64,000 nt of DNA from SHAN690 sp023262195 (GTDB lineage Bacteria > Bacteroidota > Bacteroidia > Flavobacteriales_G > Salibacteraceae). A model generated the notes under the pieces. It did no database searches. It was not told where the DNA came from and saw only the letters and a program-made list of their open reading frames with translations. The DNA is taken from positions 248,001 through 312,000 of the forward strand of contig JAYQJE010000001.1 of NCBI GenBank assembly GCA_038142005.1. Direction: 5' to 3'. Below are positions 1-9,213 of the stretch, piece by piece; position 1 is the stretch's first letter, and each line of letters opens with the position of its first letter. The translations under genes and the position numbers were made by a program.

Positions 1-180
1 CCAGAGGGTGATCCAGCAAAAAGAAGACCTGATATATCGAGGGCAAAAAGCATTCTTGATTGGGAACCAAAAATTCATCGCAAAGATGGTCTTAAGCTTA
101 CTTATGAATATTTCAAAAGTCTGAGTAAAGACGATCTTTATAAAAAAGAACATAAATCATTCGATGCCTACTTCAGATGA
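1..180 (+). CDS. UDP-glucuronate decarboxylase-like NAD-dependent epimerase, C-terminal fragment
   Basis: The gene enters from the left edge; 59 codons are visible before the TGA at 178-180. The fragment holds an RRPDIS motif followed by an LDWEPK motif and an amphipathic end rich in Lys. This is typical of the C-terminus of extended short-chain dehydrogenases of the UDP-glucuronate decarboxylase (UDP-xylose synthase) group, which decarboxylate UDP-glucuronate using tightly bound NAD. The catalytic and Rossmann parts lie outside the window, so the exact substrate is inferred. It overlaps the next gene by 17 bases, which suggests a translationally coupled polysaccharide or LPS sugar operon. 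Confidence 0.7.
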   Translation, partial: PEGDPAKRRPDISRAKSILDWEPKIHRKDGLKLTYEYFKSLSKDDLYKKEHKSFDAYFR

Positions 181-757
181 TCCAAAATATTTCGCCCATG
201 AAACTGCAATCATTGATCCAGGTTGCGATATTGGAGAAGGCACTAAGATTTGGCACTTTAGTCACATTATGGCTGATTGTAAAATCGGCAAAAACTGCAA
301 CATCGGTCAGAACTGTGTAGTCTCGCCTGAGGTAGTCCTTGGTGAGAATGTAAAAATTCAGAATAATGTTTCCGTGTATACCGGTGTAACTTGCGAAGAC
401 GATGTGTTTCTTGGCCCTAGCATGGTATTTACCAATGTAATTAACCCAAGAAGTAATGTCAATCGAAGAGGCCAATACACCAAGACAAACGTAAAAAGAG
501 GTGTTTCAATCGGTGCTAACGCAACAATTGTATGTGGCCATGATATAGGCCAATTTGCATTTATTGGTGCAGGAGCGGTTGTTACAAAAGAAGTTCCAGC
601 ATATGCATTGCTAGTGGGTAATCCAGCAAAACAAATAGGTTGGATGAGCGAATTTGGTCATCGTTTAAATTTTGATGAGCAGGGAGTCGCTATTTGCCCA
701 GAATCAAACGAAAAATATCACTTAATAGACTCAAAGACGGTCAGAAAAATCAGCTAA
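164..757 (+). CDS. wbpD: WbpD/WlbB-type sugar-nucleotide N-acetyltransferase
   Basis: This 197-residue protein is a left-handed beta-helix acyltransferase. Hexapeptide repeats (I-G-E-G-T-K-I type) run from about residue 15 to 150, and the end carries the VGNPAKQIGWMSE signature of the WbpD/WlbB family. Members acetylate the 3-amino group of UDP-2-acetamido-3-amino-2,3-dideoxy-glucuronate from acetyl-CoA, working as cytoplasmic trimers in O-antigen or exopolysaccharide precursor synthesis. The adjoining UDP-sugar 6-dehydrogenase gene fits this pathway, since WbpA and WbpD act in the same route. The ATG at 164 overlaps the upstream gene and the N-terminus matches family length. The exact sugar is inferred from homologues. 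Confidence 0.83.
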   Translation: MPTSDDPKYFAHETAIIDPGCDIGEGTKIWHFSHIMADCKIGKNCNIGQNCVVSPEVVLGENVKIQNNVSVYTGVTCEDDVFLGPSMVFTNVINPRSNVNRRGQYTKTNVKRGVSIGANATIVCGHDIGQFAFIGAGAVVTKEVPAYALLVGNPAKQIGWMSEFGHRLNFDEQGVAICPESNEKYHLIDSKTVRKIS

Positions 758-761
758 AACC

Positions 762-2059
762 ATGAGTAACATTTACGAACGAATACTAAATAAAGAAGCG
801 AAGCTCGGAGTCATTGGACTTGGATACGTTGGATTACCAATCGCGTTGGCGTTTGCCAAAAAAATATCCGTTGTTGGTTTTGACATCAATGAGCAAAGAG
901 TCGAATTAATGAAGCAAAATATTGATCCGAGTGATGAGTTAGAGGCATCAGACTTTAAGAATGCAGACATCGAATTCACAGCAAATCTTGAAGATCTTAG
1001 AGATGTTGAGTTCTTCATTGTAGCCGTACCAACACCGATCGATGATCATAATAAACCTGACTTACGTCCATTAATTGGATCTTCAACAACCGTTGGAAAA
1101 GTCCTCTCGAAAGGCAATTATGTTGTTTATGAGTCAACGGTATATCCAGGATGTACAGAAGAGGATTGCATACCAATCCTTGAACATGAATCTGGATTAA
1201 AATACATAGAAGATTTTAAAGTTGGGTATTCTCCAGAACGAATCAACCCAGGTGATAAAGAACATACAATCACTAAGATATTGAAAGTAGTTTCTGGATG
1301 TGACAAAGAATCGTTGGATGTTATTTCAAAGGTTTATGAAATCATTATTGAGCCAGGAGTTCACAAAGCTTCATCTATAAAAGTTGCAGAGGCGGCCAAA
1401 ATCATCGAAAACACTCAAAGAGATGTTAATATAGCTTTGATGAATGAGCTTTCTATCATCTTTAATAGAATAGGCATTAACACGTATGAAGTTCTCGAAG
1501 CTGCTGGTACAAAATGGAACTTTTTGAAGTTCTTCCCTGGAATGGTTGGTGGCCACTGTATTGGTGTTGATCCATACTATTTAACCTACAAGGCTGAGGA
1601 ACTAGGCTATCACGCTAGAATCATCAATTCAGGTCGTTACGTAAATGATTCAATGGGAAATTATGTGGCTAAGTCAACGGTCAAAAAATCTTAGCCCAAG
1701 GAAAGAATGTAGCCGGGGCCAAGGTCCTTGTAATGGGCGCTACATTTAAGGAGAATGTCAGCGATATACGAAACTCAAAAGTGGCTGATGTGGTGAAAGA
1801 ATTAAGGTCATTCATGGTCAATGTCCATGTTGCAGATCCTTATGCGAGCAGCGAAGAATTGAAACATGAATATGGATTTGGACTACAAGAAAGCCTAGAA
1901 AAATACGATGCCATAATCGTAGCCGTGAATCATGACGATTATGTTAAGATGAATGAGGCAGACTTCAGAAATCTGATGAATGACGATAAAGGAATCTTGG
2001 TTGATGTGAAAGGGGTATTCCGCGGTAAAATCAATGACCTAATTTACTGGAGTCTCTAA
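762..2059 (+). CDS. wbpA: UDP-N-acetylhexosamine 6-dehydrogenase (WbpA/TviB type), interrupted by a 1-base indel
   Basis: This NAD-dependent nucleotide-sugar dehydrogenase oxidises C6 of a UDP-sugar to the uronate. The Rossmann motif GLGYVG is at residues 19-24, and the catalytic Cys is C266 in a GGHCIGVDPYY context. The reading frame breaks at the A6 run 1683-1688. One extra A restores KKILAQGKN and joins the C-terminal UDP-binding domain (GATFKENVSDIRNSKV), giving 432 residues, the normal size. It sits 4 bases after wbpD and 3 bases before rfbB. TviB/WbpA-type specificity (UDP-GlcNAc or UDP-GalNAc) is inferred from the N-terminal style and from wbpD. The break is most likely a sequencing error rather than a pseudogene. 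Confidence 0.83.
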
Positions 2060-2062
2060 CAT

Positions 2063-3117
2063 ATGTCTGCAAAGACAATATTGATTACAGGTGGTGCTGG
2101 TTTCATTGGATCGCATGTGGTTCGAGAATTTGTACTAAAGTACCCCGAGTATCATATTTTAAACTTGGATGCCCTTACCTATGCAGGTAATCTATCTAAC
2201 CTGACGGATATAGAGGATAAGGATAACTATGAGTTTATTAAAGGTGATATCGTAGATCCTAATTTTATAAACGAACTGTTTATAAAGCATGAAATTACTG
2301 ATGTAATTCACCTTGCAGCCGAGTCGCACGTGGATCGCAGTATTCTGAATCCCCTTGCATTTATCCACACCAATGTGGTCGGAACATCCAATCTATTGCA
2401 TGCCGCGAAATCTAATTGGAGCAACACTAGCGAACACAAATTTTATCATGTATCTACTGATGAGGTTTATGGTTCACTATCAGAAACTGGGTATTTTCTA
2501 GAAACAACACCTTACGATCCTAGGAGCCCATACTCAGCATCAAAGGCAAGTTCAGATATGATTGTAAGATCGTTTGCTCACACCTTCAACTTACCTATCG
2601 TCATCTCAAACTGTTCGAACAATTACGGTCCAAATCAATTCCCTGAGAAACTCATCCCGTTATTCATATCTAATATTATAGATCAGAAGCCATTGCCTGT
2701 TTACGGTAAAGGCGAAAACGTGAGAGATTGGCTCTATGTAGTTGACCACGCTAAAGCCATTGACCTGATTTTTCATGAAGGACAACCTGGTGAGACCTAT
2801 AATATCGGAGGTGAAAATGAGTGGTCTAATATTGATTTGATCAAGCTTCTATGCCAGAAAATGGATACTAAGCTTGGACGCAATAAGGGTGATTCGAAAG
2901 CTTAATCACCTTCGTTAAGGATAGAGCTGGGCATGATTTTCGTTATGCGATTGACTGTTCCAAATTGAAAAAGAATCTTGATTGGGCTCCAATTGAAACC
3001 TTCGAAACTGGCATTGAAAAGACCATTGACTGGTATTTAGGCAATCAACAATGGATTGAGCACGTGAAATCGGGCGCATATCAAGAATATTACAGCCAAC
3101 AATATTCAAATCGATAG
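2063..3117 (+). CDS. rfbB: dTDP-glucose 4,6-dehydratase, interrupted by a 1-base indel
   Basis: RfbB converts dTDP-glucose to dTDP-4-keto-6-deoxyglucose, the branch point to rhamnose and other deoxysugars. Visible are the NAD-binding TGGAGFIG at residues 9-16, the catalytic T132-D133-E134 triplet and the Y157-x3-K161 pair, all characteristic of this dehydratase. The frame is lost just after GDSKA near 2897-2900. Adding one A in the AAA run restores LITFVKDRAGHD and the C-terminal helix, ending at TAG 3115-3117, for a normal 351 residues. It is the last gene of the left (+) operon and is followed by a strong terminator. Confidence 0.92.
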
Positions 3118-3208
3118 TACTGTAAACTATAACTACATCTTACGAGTAGAAGACTAGAAGTCTAAAGAGATCAAAACGCAGACGGGTATACGAAATTTTC
3201 TCCACAAA

Positions 3209-3234
3209 AAAAGGGGATCTTTCGATCCCCTTTT
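3209..3234. terminator. Bidirectional rho-independent terminator between rfbB and gldN
   Basis: An 11-bp stem, AAAAGGGGATC pairing with GATCCCCTTTT, closes a TTTC loop. A-tracts and T-tracts flank it on both sides, so it can end transcription of rfbB (+) and of the convergent gld operon (-). Apart from this hairpin, I see nothing in the gap 3118-3254. Confidence 0.82.
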
Positions 3235-3254
3235 AATTAGTGCATATTTCAACT

Positions 3255-4101
3255 TTAGTAACTCCAAAGATCATGCTCCATATTGAATATGGTCTCTTTG
3301 AGTTTTTCTGCTTCTAGAAGTGCATTTAAACCTTTCTCGTATTGAGAGATAGTTCTATCGTAGACGTTAGACATTTTAACAATGTAGCTACTAAACTGCC
3401 TCTTCCAAAAGATGTCTTCATATGTTCTTCGCTCAACATCATTGGCCCGATTAAAAACCTCTGACTTAACGAAAAACATATCGAGCCTCAGGATAATAAA
3501 TCCAAAACAGCTTTTCAAACCTCTAAATTCTCCAATATCATCCTTTACTGCAATCATTGGACATATACCAATAATCCTCACATCCATGACTGATCTTTGA
3601 CGATCGAAGAACCACTCCTCTTTAATCTCATACCATTTTACCTCTTCAGAATTCACCTCAATATTTACAACAACTGGAACTAAATCACCAGTCATCAAAT
3701 CCTCAGTGTAGGTGGTATCTTGAGAGAACAGTAAACTTCGAACCTCATCAGGAGTCATTCTCTTGGTGAACATGTCATCATCACCTAGTGGTCCAGGATC
3801 ATATGCTGTTAGAGTGCCATCATTCAAAATCGCCTCCTTAATCACATCAAAAAGAGATTTTCTGCCTTGTGCTGGCTTTTCTGGGTAATAAAAAGGCTGA
3901 TTGATTTTCTCTCTCAGATCAATTCTCCTCCAGACTCTCCTCATCCACATTACATCCGCTTCTCTCAACGGAGAGTATGATATTACCTTACGCTCAAGTG
4001 TGTGCTCAGGTTGATAAATACCATCCAGAACGTTTTGGGCGCTTATATCGATGCTTAGTACTACCAAGCACATCACGAGTATGTAACGTAGATTTTTTCA
4101 T
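3255..4101 (-). CDS. gldN: GldN/PorN, periplasmic ring component of the type IX secretion system; start frame broken by 1-base indel
   Basis: GldN binds GldK to form the periplasmic ring that sits above the GldLM motor in T9SS. The body matches the family: the early VLDGIYQPE, the R-R-I-D-L-REK-INQP-YYP segment and the R-TYEDIFWKRQF segment near the C-terminus. The apparent GTG start at 4076 leaves only half a signal peptide. Removing one base from the A6 run on the coding strand (4093-4098) joins an ATG at 4101 and restores a clean signal peptide, MKNLRYILVMCLVV...SAQ, giving 281 residues. The corrected start is 2 bases after the gldM stop. It is the last gene of the gldKLMN unit. Confidence 0.92.
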
Positions 4102-4103
4102 GA

Positions 4104-5741
4104 TTATCCAATTAATTTGAGAGAAATTGTTCCAAGGTCTCTAATCGTGCCATCTGGACCCTTAGCCTTAATTTTCTCTATATACTTTCTGCCCAGGTTT
4201 GAGCTCATTAATGATTTTCTTGGCATCTGATGACAATTGCGGTCCTCTGCACTCCTTTTCGGCAACATTACCACGAATTGTAGCAGACACTTGATAGCTT
4301 ATAATGTTAAATCTCAAGTCAAATTGAAAATTTTCCATCTTCGCAATCACCCCAGCCGCTGCGAGCAACTCTCTCTTGTTAATGACATCAGAGCCAGTTT
4401 TACCGCCAAAGTAGGGCTTAGGGTCTGGTACATTCTTCACACGAAATTCTTTCTTACCGAATGAAGTGTTTTTCCCATTGATTTCAGCACTCACACTAAC
4501 AATGCAATCTTGACCCTTACCTGGCTTTACTTGAAAGGCTCCGTTACCGCCAGACTTGGAGGCATTAGATATGGAAACTTGAAGTTTATCAGTGGGTACA
4601 CCTGGAACCGAAACTTCAACAGGGTTGTCGAGTCCTCGATAGAAAACATTCATCGCAGTTGGTGAGACTACCAATGCTGGCTTCGCTACTGTATATGTCT
4701 GTTTTGGCACATTATAGCTCCTCCAAGCTCCATCTGGGCCCTTGATCTGTATGATACCACCCCATTCTTTAATCCTTCGCTATTAGCAGGCACAGTATAC
4801 TTCGCCATTCCCTCAGCTATTCGAATGTTATTTGAATCAAGCTCATCAAACACAAGAGAAGCTGAATCACCTAGACTGAAGTTAGTTGTTACTCTAAAGC
4901 GTGGTTCCTGTGTGCTGCTAAATGCTGCTACAAATACATCAGCTCTAAAACTATCACCCATCAATACATAATTTGATTGTGGTATTACTTTGGCAGCCAA
5001 AGTGTCAAATTTAAAGTCATCAGCACTCACATTTCTAAAGAGTGCCTTGACAATATCCGCTTCAGCATTTCTGATATCCGCTTGAATCTTGGACAAATTG
5101 GTAACTACAGCTGCTAAAGGCAGGTGATAAAAATTTGCTGTAATCCATGTTTCTTTTTGACCACTGCCATTAATGAATTCACCGTCTGTATCAAGTCCAA
5201 GAGACATCGCTGCTCGTTCTTGCTCATTGTCAATAAGGAACAGCATTTCCTGCTGGAAATTGTCAATTTTTGCCTTCAGTTCCATCGCGGTGAACTCCCC
5301 ATCCTTCGGAGTTGCTGGTTCTGAACCAATCATCTTCTCCGTAGGAATGTCATAATTATCCTTCGAGTCTACATTTTTAAGCATAAACAATGAGTCAGCT
5401 TCAACTTCTTCAATCGATGCTTTCCCACTTGTTGTAGCAATCAGATACTTCTTTAACTCCTCAATATGATCATATATTTCATCGGCCAACCCCTGAGCTC
5501 TCTTCGCTTTGGTCCAATATTTACCGACCTTAAGAGGATCATTTAAGTTTGCTTTTTCGAATTGTGCGTAAGTGATATCATTCTTCGCCATGAAGTTCTT
5601 GTTTGTTGTCTCAAGACCTTCATTAATTACTACAAATGCATCTAAGATATCCTTGGACACGTTCATCGCTAATAGGGCGGTGAGTACCAAGTACATCATG
5701 CCAATCATCTTCTGACGCGGGGTTTCTTTTCCTCCAGCCAT
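4104..5741 (-). CDS. gldM: GldM/PorM, T9SS motor and transperiplasmic shaft protein; two indels
   Basis: GldM is anchored by one N-terminal helix (about residues 11-30, IGMMYLVLTALLAMNV) and extends four periplasmic domains toward the GldKN ring. With GldL it transmits proton-motive force. Two breaks are seen. One is in an AAA run of the coding strand at 4768-4770, where one added A restores KEWGGIIQIKGPDGAW. The other is near 4180, where a TA unit appears lost from a TATA repeat; restoring it gives VYIEKIKAKGPDG, the usual family ending. The corrected protein is 546 residues and stops at 4104, next to gldN. The gap from the gldL stop is 37 bases. Confidence 0.94.
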
Positions 5742-5778
5742 TTATTCTAATATTACTTTTTTTGGTTTTGAAAAGAAA

Positions 5779-6634
5779 TTATCCGTTTTGACCTCCTGGG
5801 TTCATAGCAGCTAGCATGTTGCCATATACTCTATTTAACGCAGATAAATTATTTGAAAGCTCAGAAATATTCTCCTTATACTGCTTTGTATCGTCCACAG
5901 AAGCCTGAAGGTTAGCCATCAACTCGCTAATACCTGCATAGAATTGTTTGGTCGATTCCATTTGCTCTCTACTTCCTTGAAGCTGCGCATCATAGATGCT
6001 ATTCAGTTCTGACAACTTCGAAGAAACAGATTTCAACTCAGTTGCATAATTCGCCCCATCTTCGGAGGTTAAACTGATACTCTCCAAGCTTTCTGAAGCT
6101 TTAGAATATGTTGCAGACAAAGAGTCAACGTTGGACGCTGCATTTCTTACGCTAGATACGTATTCATTCGTAGCAACTGAGGCATCCGATATATCTGAAA
6201 GCTTACCTGCATTAGCGCTAAGTGATCTTAAGCCTGATCCTAAACTTTCGATTAACTCTGGACCAATTTTCGCCTCTTCCAATAGATTATCTAATTGCTC
6301 TGTGATTGGAAGTTCTTCGTTGTTTGAAGACCCCGTTTCTTCAAGCATTTCGTCATGTGCTTCTTCTTCCTCGTCATGAGCCGCTGCTTCTGCTAATTCA
6401 GGATATACCAATTCCCATTTTGGTTCTTCATGTTGTGGTTCGAAAGCGGAGAAAAAAGAAAATGATGGCTTCGATACTTAAACCACCAACGAGCATAATA
6501 CCTGCTCCAGGCCAGTGTTGAATCTTGAACATCGCACCGACAATCACAATTGCTGCACCAATACCATACAGCTTGGCCATGAACTTTTTCCAACTTTTAC
6601 TTCCTGGTCTGAAACCTTTTACTTCTTGTGACAT
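5779..6634 (-). CDS. gldL: GldL/PorL, T9SS inner-membrane motor protein; 1-base indel
   Basis: GldL forms the inner-membrane pentamer around the GldM helices and converts proton flow into motion for secretion and gliding. The N-terminal part (about residues 15-65) has two membrane helices around KIQHWPGAG, a family hallmark. The cytoplasmic remainder is acidic and coiled-coil-like (SELNSIYDAQL, ELSNNLSALNRVYGNML). The frame breaks after IIFFF at the A6 run 6452-6457. Removing one base gives FSAFEPQHEEPKWELVYPE and a 284-residue protein. The gldL start lies 52 bases after the gldK stop. The family assignment is firm; the break is probably an artefact. Confidence 0.93.
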
Positions 6635-6686
6635 AATTTGAACAAATTAGGGATTTAGATAATTGATTTTGATTGTTTTTTATTGA

Positions 6687-8009
6687 TTAAATATCGTCAC
6701 CCTTGGCTCTACCCAAGTATGACATTACGTTTCTGAATCCGATATAGCTTTTTGCAGTATCTTGATATTCGTATGTTCTAGTACCGTTTTGCAAGTAGTA
6801 GCTAATATCCTTCCAGCTACCCCCTCTGATTACCTTTCGCTTGAGAACCGGTGGATCGTCATCTTTTGCATCATAGGTATAATCCATATTTAAGTCATGA
6901 GCGAAATCATATGAAGACTCATCATATGCATTACTCGTCCACTCCGCCACGTTTCCACTCATGCAATACAGTCCATAATCATTAGGAGAGTATGATGTAA
7001 CTGGTACAGTGTGGAATCCACCATCATCGACATAGTTACCTCTCATTGGCTTAAAATTAGCCAAGAAACATCCTCGAGTATTTCTTATGTAAGGACCTCC
7101 CCACGGAAATGGTGCAAGGTCTAATCCACCTCTTGCAGCATATTCCCACTCGGACTCAGTTGGTAATCGGAAATCCTGAACGCTTACTCCTCCTATTTGA
7201 TGCAAATATTTATTAAGGAGATCTGTTCTCCATATTCCAAACGCCCTAGCTTGTTTCCAGGTCACACCAACTACGGGATAGTCGTCATAAGCGGGGTGCG
7301 AGAAATACATTTTCGTCATGGGCTCGTTAAAGCTATATGTGAAGTCATGCACCCATACAAGTGTATCAGGATATACATTAATAACATCTCTTTTAATGAA
7401 TACTGAACGATCAGTCATACCTCGTTGGCGTAATGGAGCACCGGGACCACCTTTACGAGCAGCGTCTCGATAATCAATCCAGAAATATTCGTAATCCAGT
7501 TTTCTTCCATCAATTTCTCTTCTCCCTCTAAATCGTTCGAATTCAGGATAATACATTACTTCCAATGCTTCTCGCTGTTCTGGCTCAGACCATTCAATTC
7601 GAGCGTTCCAATTAATATGCGGAACATCGTAGTCTTGTTCATACGCATCAGTAAAAATCAAGTGTTCTTCATCTACCTCTTCACCAATTATTCTGTGAGC
7701 AATAGAATCTCTTACCCAAAACACGAACTGTCGATATTCATTATTGGTAATCTCTGTTTCATCCATATAGAATGCTTGCACAGAAACCGTTTTTGATTTT
7801 GTTGTACTCGCATAAGGGACATCCTGATCGCTCGGCCCCATATTGTATGATCCCATAGGTAAATAGAGCATCCCATATGGATCTGGCTGAAACCATTGGA
7901 TTCGATTTTGTACACCAACGAGTTGGCCCGTTCCGGAGTTACCGCAACTGCTAAGCAAAAGTGGCAAACCCAGCAGAGCTGCGGCCGATAATTTTAGCAA
8001 GTTTTTCAT
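6687..8009 (-). CDS. gldK: GldK/PorK, T9SS outer-membrane-associated lipoprotein with FGE/sulfatase-modifying fold
   Basis: GldK is a lipoprotein that, with GldN, builds the large periplasmic ring of T9SS. A signal peptide ends in the lipobox LLSSC, with C22 as the lipidated residue. The remainder is a formylglycine-generating-enzyme-type domain: the PTESEWEYAARGG motif, a GLYCMSGNVAEW motif and a RGGSWKD motif lie in the usual order. The length of 440 residues is normal and the frame is intact, unlike its three downstream partners. It is separated from porP by 72 bases that contain a strong Shine-Dalgarno sequence and a possible promoter element. Confidence 0.95.
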   Translation of the reverse strand: MKNLLKLSAAALLGLPLLLSSCGNSGTGQLVGVQNRIQWFQPDPYGMLYLPMGSYNMGPSDQDVPYASTTKSKTVSVQAFYMDETEITNNEYRQFVFWVRDSIAHRIIGEEVDEEHLIFTDAYEQDYDVPHINWNARIEWSEPEQREALEVMYYPEFERFRGRREIDGRKLDYEYFWIDYRDAARKGGPGAPLRQRGMTDRSVFIKRDVINVYPDTLVWVHDFTYSFNEPMTKMYFSHPAYDDYPVVGVTWKQARAFGIWRTDLLNKYLHQIGGVSVQDFRLPTESEWEYAARGGLDLAPFPWGGPYIRNTRGCFLANFKPMRGNYVDDGGFHTVPVTSYSPNDYGLYCMSGNVAEWTSNAYDESSYDFAHDLNMDYTYDAKDDDPPVLKRKVIRGGSWKDISYYLQNGTRTYEYQDTAKSYIGFRNVMSYLGRAKGDDI

Positions 8010-8073
8010 ATTTCCTCCTTTTATATTTTTATTCTTTGGGGTATTTCGCCTTTGGCAAAAGTTTTCAAAAGTA
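8010..8073 (-). promoter_or_regulatory. gldK leader: strong Shine-Dalgarno and possible -7 element
   Basis: On the minus strand AAGGAGG lies about 4 bases before the gldK ATG (8014-8019 in forward coordinates, CCTCCT). This is a near-perfect Shine-Dalgarno sequence, which is uncommon in Bacteroidota. TACTTTTG on the minus strand (8066-8073) matches the Bacteroidota -7 consensus TAnnTTTG, about 57 bases before the ATG. No convincing -33 TTTG is present. The ribosome site is clear; the promoter is tentative. Confidence 0.45.
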
Positions 8074-8081
8074 AGTGATTC

Positions 8082-9086
8082 TTATAAGAACCTAACTGTC
8101 TTGTGTTTTTGTACTGGGGGTACAGGTTTAAGTTTCATACAATATTGTAAGAAAACTTCATGCGATCCATTTGAGCCTGCATTGATTCTAGACGTGGTTA
8201 TGTCATACGCATATCCTCCTTTAAAGGTTCCAATAGGAGCGTTGTATTTCAAGCCTGCCATAACCACTGCCGCATCGATGAACCTATAGGTAACGCCTCC
8301 CCAAAGGAAATTATTCCATTCGGCTAATAAATTAATATCAAATTGAGCGCTGGTAAGTTCTGTCTTCACGAATACCGAAGGTTGAAGCACCAACAAATTG
8401 TAACTTGGAATCGCATAATCGTAACCAGCAATTAAGTGAAAATGCCTTTGATAATTATACTCCGTTGCCCAATCCGTTCCATTATTATCAGCTTGTCCAT
8501 TGCCTGCTAGAGAAGGTGCAGTAAGATGCGTAGCTGAAACCCCAAAATATACATCTTGAGACTTATAATAAATACCAGCATCTAAATCAAACGCACTGGC
8601 TTCATAGCCTTGATCCGGAATTAAAGGATCTAACCAATAATCCGTTAAACTTCTCCAATTGCTTCCTACACTATATTGCATAAGCCCGGCAGCTACACCA
8701 ATACCTAGGTGCCCTGGCTTACCTCCAATGAATTTCAATGGGATGTGCGCGCTATAGGCTCCTTTAAAACCAGCAAAACGAGTTTGACCTAAACCCTCGC
8801 TTATAATGGTTAAGCCGCCACCACTCCTTAGATTAATACCGGGAATTGTAAAAGTGCCATGAGCTCCGAACAAGTAAGTTTCAGGCCTTCCCTCAAAACC
8901 AACCCATTGCTGTCTACTTAACAGGTTTGCACAGATTCCATCATTCATACCCGCAAACGCAGGATTTACCTGTAGCCTAGTGGCCATATTCATACTGAAT
9001 TGCGGATCTTGTTGCGCTTTAACGGCCGTGCCTAATAAGCATACCGTTAAAAAAGTTAACGTAACTTTTAAGGTTTTAATATTCAT
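8082..9086 (-). CDS. porP: PorP/SprF-family T9SS outer-membrane protein
   Basis: This is a 334-residue protein with a signal peptide ending ...AVKAQ, followed by QDPQFSMNM and the VNPAFAG motif diagnostic of the PorP/SprF family. Alternating aromatic and glycine-rich segments fit an outer-membrane beta-barrel, and the C-terminus ends in hydrophobic residues. PorP-like proteins tether the GldK/N ring or act in delivery of specific substrates to the surface. Its position directly upstream of gldKLMN matches the porPKLMN order known from Porphyromonas. SprF-type paralogues also exist, so assignment as the core PorP rests on this context. Confidence 0.88.
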   Translation of the reverse strand: MNIKTLKVTLTFLTVCLLGTAVKAQQDPQFSMNMATRLQVNPAFAGMNDGICANLLSRQQWVGFEGRPETYLFGAHGTFTIPGINLRSGGGLTIISEGLGQTRFAGFKGAYSAHIPLKFIGGKPGHLGIGVAAGLMQYSVGSNWRSLTDYWLDPLIPDQGYEASAFDLDAGIYYKSQDVYFGVSATHLTAPSLAGNGQADNNGTDWATEYNYQRHFHLIAGYDYAIPSYNLLVLQPSVFVKTELTSAQFDINLLAEWNNFLWGGVTYRFIDAAVVMAGLKYNAPIGTFKGGYAYDITTSRINAGSNGSHEVFLQYCMKLKPVPPVQKHKTVRFL

Positions 9087-9181
9087 GTAGAATAATATGG
9101 TCAGGTTTTTTTGCGAAGAGCTAAATTACCGAAATTTCAATTTGTGGCTACAAAATTCCACGAATCACCTAAATTTTCAAC

Positions 9182-9208
9182 ATTAATGCGTGAAGAATCA
9201 CGATTAAT
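9182..9208. other. Imperfect hairpin between the ureohydrolase-like gene and porP
   Basis: ATTAAT, a bulged G, CGTGA, the loop AGAA, TCACG, then ATTAAT form an 11-bp stem with one bulge, in the 127-base gap upstream of porP. No U-run follows on the minus strand, so it is not a typical terminator. It could be an RNA processing or stabilising structure or a protein-binding site for porP expression. Confidence 0.4.
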
Positions 9209-9213
9209 ACAAA

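Noticed and set aside
2063..2905. Truncated rfbB pseudogene
   Set aside because: The missing C-terminal part is present in the next frame up to 3117 and aligns with the family after a one-base fix.
4168..5741. Two separate genes in the gldM region
   Set aside because: Both halves align in order to one GldM and rejoin with small indel fixes; no independent start signals are seen.
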